From assembly GCF_954871325.1 (NCBI RefSeq), contig NC_088777.1, positions 42,385,366 to 42,449,365 on the forward strand: a stretch of 64,000 nt of DNA, in the 5' to 3' direction. Source of the DNA: Gordionus sp. m RMFG-2023. Lineage: Eukaryota > Nematomorpha > Gordioida > Chordodea > Parachordodidae. A model generated the notes under the pieces. It did not search any database and had not been told where the DNA came from. It worked only from the letters and a program-made list of their open reading frames with translations. A program made the position numbers and the translations under genes. Each line of letters opens with the position of its first letter. Within the stretch, counting starts at the first letter, position 1. Shown here piece by piece: positions 1-12,769 of the stretch.

Positions 1-319
1 TGTTCTAGAATGTTACCTAACTCTTCTTCTAATTCAAACGGTACTCTCCTGGCCTTCAAAAATCTTGGTTTAAAATCATCCTTTAACAAAATATTTATTT
101 TTAAATGTTTTACTTTGCCTATTTTATTATTAAAAACACAATCAAACCTTTTAACTAAATTATTAATATCATAATTAAAATCATAACAATTTTTTTAATA
201 AACATTGACTGAATAACCAAATTCCCTCTATCAAATCTGTCATCTTTTCTCCAAGTATCTTTTTCAATGAAGGACTTTTTATTATTAATCTCCAATGATT
301 GACATTTGACAACAATCTC

Positions 320-604
320 CTAAATGATAATCAAGTCTGTCGTGTTTTCTTCTATCAATCTTGTTTTTAATCTCTCATTGTGACAATTAATAATGAATTG
401 AACCGCTATCAATTCTAAATTAAGGCCAGATCCGCACGCCTGCAGCCTATCCAGATATTCTCTGGATGACTCTAATCTATCTGGTTTAGCACTAAAAACT
501 TCCATTATACGCGTAATTTTGTTCTTTTCAACTTTTTTTTGTATTAAATCTTTCATTTGCTCATAAGATAAATTATCAATCGAATCCATTTTACTCACCG
601 CCAA
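320..604 (-). mobile_element. Possible gag-like fossil of an LTR element
   Basis: A 94-codon open stretch on the minus strand has a spacing of residues (E-S..EYLDRL..., then ...CHNERLKTRL) that recalls the matrix/capsid region of Ty3-type gag proteins. No flanking repeats or pol region were seen next to it. It is a small isolated piece. The family call is an inference from weak resemblance; it could equally be an unrelated short open frame. Confidence 0.3.
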
Positions 605-3414
605 ATCTTTGTTTATTGTCTCGAAAAGTTTATATTTCTTAGTGGGTTCATCAGTTATGTTTTCGGCAATAAATTTTAGGAAGGGTTTTGAGTAAAACTT
701 TTATGTTATTATTTCCATCCTCCACCATGACGCAAATAAATAATAATTGCGCTAAAAAGAATCGGTAGTAGAATAAGAATATGTAAGTCTGGTTGCGCTA
801 AAACGAATTAGTAATAGGATAAGAATATGTAAGTCTGGTTTCGTTTGCTTTAGAATAAATAATAACGATATCTCCAAATAATAACGATATCTTCAAATAA
901 TAATAAAAATGCGATTAAATTTATTCTTTTATTAGTGTTTAAATAAAACGCAAATATATATTATATATCAAGTCGTTAAAAATGTAATTTTTATTAACAA
1001 GTAAAATTATCACGTGGTTAGAAAGTCAAAAACTTCAAATATATATATCTAGTAAATCAATTTAAGGTAAATTAATTGATGGTTTGAGGCTTCGTATGTA
1101 GAAATAAAATAATATATTATTTAGTGAATGTTTTTGTATATGTAAATAGTCATAGTTTAAAGCTTCAATTAACTTTGTATATTATGATATTAAATTATAT
1201 TATGCAACAGTTCGCCCCCGTAATATTTCTCTTGATTGTTGTAATTTTTCATTAGATGCTACTCATAACAATTTGCTTTAGGAAAACTTTCAAGTACGGC
1301 TTGCCTGTTGGTAAGGTGTTTAACTTAGATTATGGCCTTAATTAGACTAACATCATCGTGTTTTTTGAGAATATCACACGTAACACAATAAGTTTTACCT
1401 TTTACTAGATATAGAGCTGCGATTTGCTAGTCCATTTGAATTCAAAATAAATTTTAAAATCAAGGTCCTAGTTAGAGAAAATGTCTGTCCCATCTGGCTC
1501 GAAATTTTTAATTATGTTTAGTCCCGATGTCGGCCCGAATTTTTATTTAGGCCAGCGCTTAGTTCCAAAGTTAAATAAACATAATTTCCCACCTTTTTTG
1601 ATGATATATGAAATAAATATCACTAAACAAACATATTCCAATTATTGATTTATTTTCCCGACCCTACAAGATAATTATTTCGAATTCGATGCTAATTAAT
1701 ATTGAAATGAACCACTCATCCTCGAGTTCATAACTCAGGCAATCACAAATCGAGTTTGTAGTGTAAACTAAAAAATATACAATGTTTGCAGATTATGAAG
1801 AAAACAATTTATAAAAGGATCCCAACTTTTTAATACAAGATAATTATTTCGATATTAATATTGAACTACTCGTCCTCTAGTTCATAACTCAAATTTTTAA
1901 ATAAAAATAATTTTCATAAAAATTTGAATGAGCAAAAAATATACAATAAAATATTATATTAAGTTGGTTTTGGACTGGTTCTCGAGTCGATAGATTTAAT
2001 AAATCAGATCCACCCATTTGGGTCTGGTTCATTTTTCCGACCAAAACTCAGTGTCGTAGTGCTAAAACCAACCATTTAACTCCAGATTATGTATCCGTAT
2101 GCTTAACGTACAGTGGAAAGAGCATTCCAATCTCATTGCCCTTCTGATAATCGCAAAGTGTATGGTGAATATACAACCCCGGTATATGGAAGGGCGTTAG
2201 GAAAAACACCGTTGATATTGTGCGTGATCAAATTGAAATTACTCTCAAAAATTTGTGTTTATTAAAACCTGATCATTTTTGCTACATGAAATAAAAATAA
2301 TATTTCTTCTTCTTCACCGCCATCGATTCTTTCCCTTATGGTTAAAATTTTATGGTAATTCATAGTTGGTCACATAAAAACTTATTTACACGCGTATGCT
2401 AGGTATGGTATAAGCTCTATATATATACCACGATTACCCCACAGGTGTTAGGCAATCTCTGAAGCACTTATAGACACACAACTGGTGGGAAGTAAGATTA
2501 AACACTCTTATCAAAAACTGTGCTGTGCATAGTTGTATCCAGCATCCTAGTATTAACATAATGCGTCATTTTAATTTAGATTATAATCGGTTGCAAATAC
2601 CCCGTCATCACTTATTGTCTTGTATGTTATGTAAAAGTCATTAAAATCTCAGAAGGGTACATCCTAGTGAAGATACTTAGTTTGATCCAATAATTAAGTC
2701 ATCGCCAGAGGAGTCAATTATATAGACAGTTTTCGTCTCCTTCAACTTTCCATATAAAGGGTGAGTTAACATATATTTTTAAAATGATTTTAATATTCTT
2801 ACAGAAATATTGCTCGCCTCCCCAGACAATTGTTATCAAATTTAAGTGACACTTGATAATGCATTTTAATTAGTTTTGATTCTTGATTTTTAACAAAGAA
2901 TCACCTAAGCTTTAAAAAAAATTCAAAACATAAGTGTGAAATTATATTTATCAGAAACCAGCCGGCCCAGGTATCCGATTCAAAACCTTAAATAGTAAAA
3001 TACAAATAATCCGGGTCGAATCCTTAAAAAATTAAGTTTTTAAAGTTTTTCAAGGACATGTTAGCGTTTATTTGCTTCTTATATTTTCAATTTCTGTTTT
3101 AAACCATTTCTAAAATCAGCCCAAATTGTTTTTTAAATGATCAAATTTTTAAGCCCAGACTGGGACTTACTATAACCCAAATTTTAGATCCTTGGTCAAA
3201 AATAATTTATATCTAGGCTGTAGAATTGTTTAAAATTCGAATCAGGTTGGCCCTAAATATTTGGTCTTTGCAAGTATGTTTCTCATATTTAATGGAATTA
3301 TGAAATAATAATGAATAATTGTTTTCAAGATACATGTGGCATTTTATTTTTAGAAATTTCTAAAATAAATTTTAATTTTATATGTTAGGAAATACCTCAT
3401 ACAGTATAAACTAG
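605..3414. other. Non-coding AT-rich stretch
   Basis: No exon could be supported here on either strand. I looked in particular for the missing 5' exons of the CPPED1-like gene (the GDxxD metal-binding segment) and did not find them. Around 1,480-1,560 and 2,960-3,250 there are short GC-richer patches with GGCCCG/CCGGGTC words, probably worn copies of the repeat family described at 3.88-4.23 kb. Confidence 0.5.
749..840. repeat. Tandem repeat, 46 bp unit, two copies
   Basis: Two adjacent units, 749-794 and 795-840, both start GCGCTAAAA and end in AAGTCTGGTT, with a few substitutions between them. A shorter 22 bp repeat of the type AACGATATCTYCAAATAAT follows at about 866-905. Confidence 0.75.
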
Positions 3415-3602
3415 ATAAGGAAAAACATTTCGGAGAAACATAGTTTTTCACTCGTCCATTTTTTTTTAAATTAAAATTTAACAAAAAAACTAAATGTAGG
3501 TGAAAGATATAAGGAAAAACATTTCGGAGTAACATATTTTTTCACTCGTCCATTTTTTTTTAAATCAAAATTTAACAAAAAAACTAAATGTAGGTGAAAG
3601 AT
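3415..3602. repeat. Tandem duplication, 94 bp unit, two copies
   Basis: Copies at 3,415-3,508 and 3,509-3,602 start ATAAGGAAAAACATTTCGGAG and end TAGGTGAAAGAT, and differ at only a few positions. The second copy runs right up to the first visible CPPED1-like exon and supplies its probable acceptor region, so the duplication has doubled an intron end. Confidence 0.85.
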
Positions 3603-5546
3603 TAAAGGCTTCCCAAATTGCTTCCTTCAAGCAAACCTTTAGCAAATTGGATCCAAAAATTCCCCTGATCTGCGTATGCGGTAATCACGACGTGGGAAAC
3701 TACCCTACCTCAAAGGACATCCAAAATTATAGAAAAGATTTTGGGGACGATTATTTCTCATTTTGGGTCGGCGGAGTAAAGTTTATCGCCCTTAATTCTC
3801 AGTACTACTTCAATGATACGCATGTAAAATAAATTATTAAAACAAAATTCTTCGTAAGTTATTATTTAACATAGTATCAATTAGTGATCGGTATCGGGCC
3901 TAATTTTTCAAGCCCGGCCTGAACCCGAAATTTTTTTTAAGAAAATTTACCGGCCCGGCCCGAACTCATTTAAATATAGAAATTAATTTTTATAATTACT
4001 CAAAATAAAAGACATATGTTATATGACGTCTAGTTCCATAAATAAAATCAAATATTTTTATTTTACATAAAAAATTCAATATAAAATTGATAAATTTAAA
4101 TGAATTTTAAAAAATTTCCAAGGCCCGACCCGACCCGATTTTTATTTAAAAATATTAGGTCCGACCCGGCCAGTACCCAATTTTTTTATCCGGGCTGGGC
4201 TCGGGCCTACTTTTGCAGATCTCTAGTATCAATTTAACAACCTCCTACAATCACTTCTAAACCCTATTTTTGAGTAACACGATTGGGTAGGAGGAGTGAG
4301 ATGCATCTGTAATTTAAAAAAAAATGAATAGAGGGGGTAAGCTATAGTAGGGCTAAACTTTGATGGTGGGTAATCCTTTATAGGCGGTGGGTATGAATCA
4401 TAATTGTTATATTCGCACTAGCATTTGTTCAATAGACTTAGCCAATTCAAAATACATCCATAATTATTTTAAAATATTAAGATATAAATAACATGTAAAA
4501 TGAAAGTCCGCTTATTTTAATTACGTCTTTCAAGTTTCCCCCTGATAAAAGAGTCATATAGACTCTCGTTTATCAATTGTATTACCTTAATATCTTTTAC
4601 TCGTTCTCACTTTAAAGGAACTATTTATAGTTGTCTATATTACTTGCATATCTCTTTTTTATTCTTTGGTCGAATCATATGGTAAGTATTCATTTTACCT
4701 GTTTTTTATTGATTGCAACCACATTTATATATACCATTTTTTTGCAAATTGATGTTCTTATTTTTCTAAGATGATTTATATAAAAGAAATATTTGTGAAA
4801 AAATATATATACTCTTTACTGAAGGGAGCAGAACCTGAGAATTTCTATAACTATATTTGCGACCTAAATCAATATTAATTGGCAGAAATTACTTCATAAT
4901 TTTGTTTTTTTATTGCCGTTAAAATTTGCTGCTGTGTTTTTTAGCGGCGCTCCTGTAGTGCCTTCCTTCGACAAAACATCTCATAATATACAAAATAAAA
5001 TTAAGGTTAAGGAATATAGCCAAGAGCAAGATAATTGGTTAAAATCAGAACTCAAGGATGGGATAGATAGCAATGCCCAACACGTTATGCTCTTCCAACA
5101 TATCCCTTGGTTCTTAGTCGAACCTAACGAAGAAATGGCCTTTTATGACGAAACCAAGAAGGGCTCATACAACCTCAAAAAAGAGCTGCGACTTAAAATG
5201 TTGGAACTTTTTAGATCATATGGTTTGTTCCTATATTTTTTATATATTAAAAAAATGAAAATTTAAAAAAAAAATAATATTACACCTGAAAAAATTGTTA
5301 TTATTTTCTTTTCTTAAATTATATGTAAATTAAGGAGTGACCAAGATATTTTGTGGACATTACCACAGAAATGGCGGTGGTTTTTATCAAGATACGTTGG
5401 AAATCGTTATCACATCCGCTATAGGTCGTCAACTGGGCGATGATAAATCAGGATTTCGTCTAGTCAAAGTTTATCCTGACCGAATAACTCACAAATACCT
5501 TTCCTTTGAATTATTTGACCCTAAAGACCCATTCCTAAAATTATAA
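3601..5546 (+). CDS. CPPED1-like calcineurin-type metallophosphatase, 3' part
   Basis: Three exons: about 3,601-3,823, 5,006-5,222 and 5,335-5,546 (stop included). The phases join cleanly. The second acceptor (5,005) was chosen because it restores the exact spacing seen in human CPPED1 between NSQ and the QDxWL segment. Visible metal-binding motifs are GNHDVGN in the first exon, FQHIPW in the second and GHYHRNGG in the third; [12 protein letters not shown] is a CPPED1 hallmark. CPPED1 is a cytosolic serine/threonine phosphatase that binds two metals. The N-terminal part (about 100 residues with GDxxD) is not in the window, so the gene either continues upstream across an intron longer than 3.6 kb or is truncated. 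A polyadenylation-type AATAAA lies at 5,689. Homology is firm; completeness is not. Confidence 0.85.
3880..4235. repeat. GC-richer dispersed repeat (GGCCCGACCCG family)
   Basis: This lies inside the first CPPED1-like intron. The left side carries ATCGGGCCTAATTTTTCAAG and the right side ends CGGGCCTACTTTTGCAGATC followed by TCTAG. The two sides are rough inverted copies, with GGCCCGACCCG words and AT-rich filler between. Related blocks are at about 15.49, 16.92, 19.10, 37.13, 40.69, 44.22 and 61.69 kb. It looks like a non-autonomous inverted-repeat element. Confidence 0.6.
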
Positions 5547-6129
5547 AAAAATTGTATTCTGGGGCTACATAGCAAATATTATGACTTATCTGTTTATTTA
5601 TTATGTCTTTAGTGTATTCTGATCTTAATAATATTGTTCATTCACTATATAAATTATTTTAAGTAAATTTACCGAACAAATAATCGTAAATAAATTATTT
5701 TTATACGACGTTTAAATTAGCGGTCAAATTATTATATAATTTAATATGCAAAGTTTATATATTTTTGAAAAATATTATTTAAATACCTATATAATATATT
5801 ATGTGATACTTACCGTTACAATTAATCGTGCTACAAAAATTATTGTATAATTATTTAACCAAATTAAAAGATTAATATAATTTTTATTTATTGTTTTAAT
5901 TTATTCATAAGGGATCAGAAAAAACTTTATGAAGCTGTCATATTTTTCAGTTATTATTAGATGATTAGGTCAGACTTTCCAGTTTTATCTCTCTTTTATT
6001 GCTTTTTATTCTCTGTTGTACTAATCATCTCATTTAATAATTAACAAAGAATTCATTTATTAAATAGCTTTTCTAAACTCTCTCAAAATTATAACTCAAT
6101 TAATCATTTTTAGTTTATTAATATGTTTT

Positions 6130-6300
6130 TATGAACTCAATATTTTTAGCCGAAAAATCTCAAGATTTGGCTAATAGATTGTCAAAACATTGTGCCAACT
6201 ACGAGCAAAATCTTCAGGTTTGCGTAATATTTTCCTGGATAAAATACTGAGTTAGCAGTTTTTAAAAATCGGCTCAGGTGAAGCGATTTTGCATCACTAA
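6130..6300. repeat. Partial copy of the 200 bp palindromic MITE
   Basis: This carries the family words TTTTAGCC, GAGCAAAATCTTCAGG, TTGCGTAATATTTT and GAGTTAGCAGTTTTTAAAAAT. The right end (GATTTTGCATCACTAAT) differs from the main family and is shared with a fragment at about 35,985-36,045, which suggests a subfamily. The rest of 5,547-6,800 is AT-rich with no gene seen. Confidence 0.55.
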
Positions 6301-6799
6301 TTACATTAATGAATTTTATGAATATAAATGATATTATATCAATTGTGAAAAAAACTTGAATGCGAGAAGTAATTTAAATTTTCGCACTTGTTTAAATATT
6401 TTTTAATAAAAGCTATGTATTTTTGGGAAATAGACCCCAAATTTGATTCATTGATATTTGGTATCTAATATCTCTGACTGAGAATTCCAATGATATATTA
6501 AATTTTAAAAAAAGGCATGATATAAATTGTAACAACAACTTCAAATATTTTATGCCATTAGAGTCCTAAAATTTTGTTTTATCAAAAATCCAGATTTTTT
6601 AATTAAATTTTTTTTTTCGGTCATGGGTTACTTTATTTGAATATTTACTGAAAATGTATTAGCAAATAATTAATTTTTTAAAAATGTAAAATAAATAAAG
6701 GTGAAAAATTGTAGAAATAGAATTTACGGGAAAGGATAGGAGATAAAAAAAAGGAAGCTTGGAAAATGGAAGGTTATTCAATGGAAGAGATGAAGCTTA

Positions 6800-7580
6800 G
6801 ATAGTTAGAATAATGATGGCGGTAGCAAGTCTTTGGCGTAAGAAGAGGGATTCCTTAGGCTGGTCGGTTTTTCGCGGATCCGTTTGCCTAAATCTTTGAA
6901 AAAACGTTGAGCTTTGCTACCGAAGGTGGTGAGAATGGTGCAGGCGATGGGTATGAATAAGAAAGAAGGGACTAAGGAACTGTACTTTTTGGTTTTGCAG
7001 GATTCGGCGAGGGCATTGACGTTATGGTTAGATGGTGCATTTGGGTCAATGCAGGTGAAGTCCCAAACCAGGAGCTGACCTCTTGACCAGGGGATCAAGG
7101 ACATTCCATCAGTTCTGAAAATTCCGGTTGGTTCTAGTCTAGATGGAATGCCTCCTGATTTGAGGGCGCGTAAAATGATGTGATTGCATTTGGTGTGCCG
7201 TGAAAAGCGGCCACGATAAAAGCGACAATGGAGGCAGTGCCTACCCTTGCTGTCGACTCTGGTTTCGCAATGTTTGCATTGGTACGGAAGAACAATTTCG
7301 CAATTGAACCGTAGTCCAATAGCAAATCTTGCTCGTCAGCAGTGAGCAACAAATCGAGGTTGTTGGAGGGTATGGTTTCCAAAAACTCGTAATCAGATCC
7401 TTGGTGAAAAACTGTGAGATCGTCGTGGTGAAGGCTCGATTTTAGGTAAGCGACGGAGCCTTCGTTGAGTGAAATATCCCAGTCTCTCTTTGAACATGAG
7501 GAGGGTCGATTTGGGACAACGGAGTTGTCCCAAATGGTCTGGGCTTCAGCTAATAAGGGGTCAGGGAAGTTGGAAAGCTA
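6800..7580 (-). mobile_element. Remnant of a non-LTR-type element, C-terminal endonuclease-like part
   Basis: The minus strand encodes, in pieces, the same protein end as the element at 12.8-13.6 kb: an LETIPSNNL segment, a C-x2-C...H-x4-C knuckle, a GRFSRH segment, then MSLIPWSRGQLLVWDFTCID and a basic tail. The pieces lie in at least two frames, so this copy is a decayed pseudogene. No reverse transcriptase domain is attached, as expected for a 5'-truncated insertion. The CCHC knuckle followed by a PD...D-type segment recalls the restriction-enzyme-like endonuclease end of R2-type LINEs; that functional reading is inference. Confidence 0.65.
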
Positions 7581-8704
7581 GCTAATGTGAGTCGGATGTA
7601 AACATGTATGTGAAATAGGGAGTTAATAAAAGATTAGAGAAATATGGGTTAGGATTAGGAGATCAAAATTTTTTTTATTAATAGGCTGTCAAATCTGACA
7701 GATCATTAGATTATAAACTAGTGAATAGAAATTTAAATAAATCAGCTGGTGTAACTGTAATTTCCCTAATCTTGACCATAATCATATTCTACCGCTTACC
7801 TTCTCTAGTCTCTTTTCAACCATAAGGCTGGGGTATTATTTAATCGTGTCATTAAAATATGGAGATATCCTCCTGGCCAACATATATAGTCAACATTCAT
7901 TTTATAAATAAATTATTTTATATTTTAATCATCGGGAAAGGCCCCTTATATTCTTGATCAAACAAAAACTCGAATATTTTTAACTAGTGTGTAATGCGAA
8001 GAATAATAATAAAAATCGTTTGAGAAAATGATAAATCTAGGACAGTACCTTATACTAAGGTTACATTTATCTTGAACATATACTAAACATTGTCCAGTCA
8101 ATGACTTATTTTTAACTAATATATTGTGTATTTTTTTTAAATTCAAAACCATTCCTTTTTGAATGCAGTGGGTTATTCTTTCCTTAATCTTATTCTACTA
8201 TTAGGCCATAGAATCTATCTCATTTATATACGAGATATTTTAATATCGTTAAACATCAAGAAAGAAATAAAGTAAGTTTAACCACACTGCCAAAAATAAG
8301 TTAATGAAGCAAAACAAAAAACTTGATATTATTAAGTCTTTTTATAAAGGTAATTTTATTTATGATAATCCAAAATTATTAATTTATTCCGCAAACGAAG
8401 AAAAAACAATAAATTTAAAAGCAAATAATTCTCATTAATAATGGATTTTGACTCATGAACATAAAAGATTTATACGTATGAATTTGTTTAATTTAATTTA
8501 AATCAATATGTCAATGAAACGCAAGCTATTACGAAGCAAAAATTAATAATTTAATAATTCATTCAATTTTCTTTCTTTTCGACAATATATATGTTAATCA
8601 TTTGATGATTTAGTCAACTATGCTTAAACTTCTTAGGGTATCAATCAATTATGTGAAGTTCTTCATTCTTAACATTAAAAAAGGGGTCCAATGAACTCAT
8701 AAAT

Positions 8705-11700
8705 ATGAGTTCAAGAAGTTTGACAAAGACTCCAACGACAGATTCGTTAGGATCACCGCTAGATGTTGATCCTTATTGCATTCCGGATTACATGATAGGG
8801 GAAGAAATCGGACATGGTTCTTTCGGTCAGTTAAGATATTGCACCAATCTCAATACCAAAGAAATACTTGCTGTTAAACTTGAACCTTATAACGCAGAAA
8901 TACCGCAACTGTATCGCGAATACAAACTCTATCTCTCGTTTCATGATAACCCTTCACTCGGCAAAGTATATATATTAATTTTTCTGTATAAAAAATAAAC
9001 TAATAAATGCTATGAAATTATGCCACATATAAATTATGTAAAAAATTTAATACAAAATATCTTTATTAAAGAATAGTTTGAAATTATAATTATTATTATA
9101 TCGTAAGGTTGAGCAAGCTTGGTTTTAGCAAATTTTATATACTAAATTAATTATATCGCGTGTTGGACCTATCGGCAATGATTTTAACATGTAATGAGGT
9201 AAGTGAAAAAATTTATATAAATTAATTGTTGGAAATCAGAGGAAGGTACTTTATACAGACTGAAATACAATTCCTGCAAAACGAGGTCTTTAAAAATCAT
9301 ATGACACATTATAACAGATTTAGATTGTATAAATTGACTAAAAATTCGGGTCAATCACGCATAATCTTGAATAATAATACACAATATAAGCATAACATAT
9401 ATTTAGTGTCGAATTAATAAAACAATTAGGATTGACCTTGACAATTAAGCGTATACATTCCAATTTATGAGAAGAGAATGTTATCAACGAAACTAGATGA
9501 TGGTTAACTAATTATAAGTTAAGTATATTTAATTGCACAATTTCATATTATATGATTACATTTCGAAATATAAAAGATTGTAGGGTTTCCTGTGTCATAT
9601 TACTACGGGGAGTTAGAGGAAAAATATCGAGCTCTAGTAATGGATCTCTTAGGACCAAACTTGCACAATCTATTCCTGCTGTGCAACAAAGAATTCTCAT
9701 TAAAAACTGTTTTACTCATTGCACTTCAACTGCTGAGACGATTGCAATTTCTACATTCCAAAAAATTTCTGTATCGCGACGTTAAACCTCAAAATTTTTT
9801 GATAGGTAGGCGAAATAATCGTACCGAAGATATTATTTTCATAGTTGATTTTGGATTATCCAAGGAATACATCGACGATAAAGGTTTTTTAAAAAAAATG
9901 TAGAAATATTTGATAACTTTTAAAATAAAAAAATTTTCATCACATAAAAAGGAATTCATATACCTTATCGGGAAAAGAAATCTTTGACGGGAACGGCCAG
10001 GTATATGTCGATTAGAACCCACGAGGGAGCTGAACAAAGTAGGAGAGACGATTTGGAAGGTTTAGGTTATTTGCTCATATACTTTTTAAAGGGAGCACTG
10101 CCATGGCAGAACATCAAAGCCAAAAAGGATGTATCCTCTAAAGAGAAATACAAAAAAATTGCTGATTGCAAGAAGAAGACTAGTATCGACAAACTATGCG
10201 ACGTAAAAAACGTTGATTTTTTAAAACTTAGTTAGCATTTTGCCTTTGTAAAGTATAATTTTAAACTTATTTTTCATATTTAAAATGGTATTGTGGCGTT
10301 TGAAATGCTACTACAAGTTTAAAAAAGATATCCTACTTTACAGGGGTGAAATGACAATTTATGAGGAAAACTGCTATATAAATGCTTTCCTTGCGGACTT
10401 TTATATAATTAATAATACAAGTGCCATTATTTTTTCATATCAAAATTCTTAAAAAGGGAACTCCCAAAGAATTCGCTACTTACATGCGATACGTGAGAAA
10501 ACTAGATTTCGAAGAAAAACCAAATTACGATTTTTTGTTAGATTTATTTAAAGGCGTCTTAAAAAAAAATTCATGGAGCGAAGACGGCTGCTTTGATTGG
10601 ATAACCAAGAGAGAACCTTCCCCCGTACCTTCTATGATTTTTACTTATGCCAACCTGCCGCCCGATGTCGAAAATTATGTGCCCTTACCGAATTACTCTA
10701 ACGATGATCAAAACGTGTATTATGCTGCTAATAAATATGCGAACCCTTACATTAACCCATACAGTGGATATCCAATTTGCCAATATTACCAATACTATCC
10801 CGAATTATTGAGTTCAACAAATTCCGTACACGCTGAAGATCTGACTAAACAAGTTGACAAATCTAATAAGTGTGACATTTAACCAATTTAATATCAATTT
10901 GTTGTGTCAAGCAATTTCGAATTTTCTTTTTCGATTTGTTTATGAACTGAACACAAAATTTAGGGGTAATTTTAGGAATAAGGAGATTTTCAAGAGAATA
11001 ATAATGTAGGTACATATTTTTAGAGGTCGTATTTTAGGGCTGAATTTTATTATATTTTTTGGCATTTTTTAATTGTTATTGATAAATGAAAATAATTTAA
11101 TTCATTAAAAATTTTGATTTTACTTATCAAAATACATTAATTTCTCTTTTTAAAATATCAATAATGTGTAGTCTATCTTTATTAACAAAAGCACCTGGCT
11201 AACTTTTGGAATTAAGGCATTCTAAAGAGTCGATTTTTAAAATATAAACATTTGATTTTGCCGCATTTATAACGGACAATGTTATTTAAGAGCTTATTGA
11301 GTTTATAATACAATCAATTTTATCAAGAGATTGGAGTTAAAAAAAGAATAATATTTTTATGATTATTTAAGAGCTTATCGTATTTATAATACAATCAATT
11401 TCATCAAGAGATTAGTTAAAAAAAAAGAATAATATTAGCAAATCAAAATTTATCTCATTTCGAGAGATTTTATGAACTCGATCAGCTGTTAGTTGTTACA
11501 ACGTGTCCCCAGGGAATGCAGCACCCTAAAGAACATGGTCAGATGAAATATAGGCGTGTTATTTACTAACAACTGCTTACTCCTCCCTAGCCAGGCCGTT
11601 GCTTATTAATAACTTCTATTTTTAAACAGGCCCTCCGATTCCAGATTGGTTGTTCAAGCAAGTAGAAGCGCAACATTAAAAGACGATCAGCATTTTTTGG

Positions 11701-11744
11701 ACAGATTAAAAAAATTGTTGTGTATTAGACAAAGAAATGTATAA
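8705..11744 (+). CDS. Casein kinase 1 gamma-like protein kinase
   Basis: Five exons: 8,705-8,960, 9,584-9,883, 9,952-10,202, 10,457-10,869 and 11,630-11,744. They total 1,335 nt (444 residues), matching the usual length of animal CK1 gamma. Kinase features are a glycine loop GHGSFG (36-41), Lys58 in AVKLEP, a catalytic loop YRDVKPQN (Asp151) and DFGLSKEY (Asp174). The CK1-specific [12 protein letters not shown] and EQSRRDDLE segments follow. The phosphate-binding and RYVRKLDF parts place it nearer CK1 gamma than alpha or delta. CK1 gamma is normally membrane-anchored by a cysteine- and lysine-rich C-terminus. Here the last exon ends with a basic stretch containing one cysteine ([14 protein letters not shown]). 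Intron 1 needs a GC donor at 8,961 to keep the frame. If intron 4 is retained the protein stops at 10,882, giving a tail ending KCDI. Confidence 0.9.
8961..9583 (+). other. Candidate GC-AG intron
   Basis: Exon 1 of the kinase must end in phase 1 to join the exon that opens FPVSYYYG. The only fitting cut is CTCG|GCAAAGT, a GC donor. The nearby GT (GGCAAA|GTATAT) leaves the wrong phase. Confidence 0.5.
11284..11440. repeat. Tandem repeat, 81 bp unit, two copies
   Basis: ATTTAAGAGCTTAT...TATAATACAATCAATTT...ATCAAGAGATT occurs at 11,284-11,364 and again at 11,365-11,440. It lies within the last intron of the casein kinase gene. Confidence 0.75.
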
Positions 11745-12765
11745 AATAATTACTATCATCTCTCAAACTTTAGTTAAAAATGGGAAAGAGATTATTCGAG
11801 TTATAGTAGTATTGCACCAAAAATGTTATGTGTCTATTTTTATTAATGTTATATATATGATATAAAAAAAATATATAATGTTTTTATAAAATCCTCAGAA
11901 ATATTTATTTTTAAGTTTTCATTTTTAGAAATAGGTTGGATTTTAGAATTTGGATTCACAAGCCCTAAAATGGCAACCAATTATATAATATTAATTCAAC
12001 CATGACCCAAATTTTGAAAAAATAAAAGGAAATATAGGTATGATTCCATCTTTTTTTAAACTATCATATCATCTTCCTCAAATCACCTATATCCACTAGA
12101 TGTGCAGATATTTTTTTCGCCCCCCCCCATCTCCTGATTTAAAGATTTTCCCCATTTTTCAGCCCGACTCGGATATTTATTTTTTTCATCCCAACCAAAA
12201 TTCGTTTATGATCCCAGATTTTATTTAATTTAGATTATGGCATTGATTTTTAAAATTTAGTCTTTTTTATTTTAGACCAAGTCCGTTATGTATTTTTGAA
12301 TGTTTTTACTAAGGTTTGCAATCTAATTATTAAATAGATTTATTTCAAAAGAGGCACATAGCAACCTTTTTTAATTCTTTGCCTTGAATGAAAATAATTC
12401 TAAATCAAACCTTTTTTAAGGTCTGCCATTTCCGAATGAATGTGAATTTTTTCAACATTAGCAAAAACAAAGGGGAATTCCATCTAAAATGAGTTTAAAA
12501 TATAGTATCTAAAAAGGACCTATATTAGTAAATATTTATAAAGAGCTCAAGTTTTCAAGAGGCTTGCGCTTTCCTATGCAATTCCGCTTTACGAGGCTAC
12601 TATTAATTTAAATCATTTATAGACTTAAAGTAAAATATATTGATTAATCAAAAATTTTAATATACCCAAAATCCTCTATGCCCTGAGATCCTCACCGATC
12701 TTCAAATGCAGCCATTTGCTAGTTTCCCACTAAACCCAAATTAAGGATCTCCTAGAAAACATATT
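11745..12765. other. Intergenic AT-rich stretch
   Basis: I see no gene between the kinase stop and the element at 12.77 kb. There is a run of C at about 12,120 and some GACTCGG/CCCGAC words around 12,160 that may be a worn GGCCCGACCCG repeat. Confidence 0.4.
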
Positions 12766-12769
12766 AAAC

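Noticed and set aside
4945-5005. CPPED1 exon starting at the acceptor at 4,944
   Set aside because: The T-rich acceptor looks good but leaves the wrong phase with the donor at 3,824; the acceptor at 5,005 gives the right phase and the exact family spacing.
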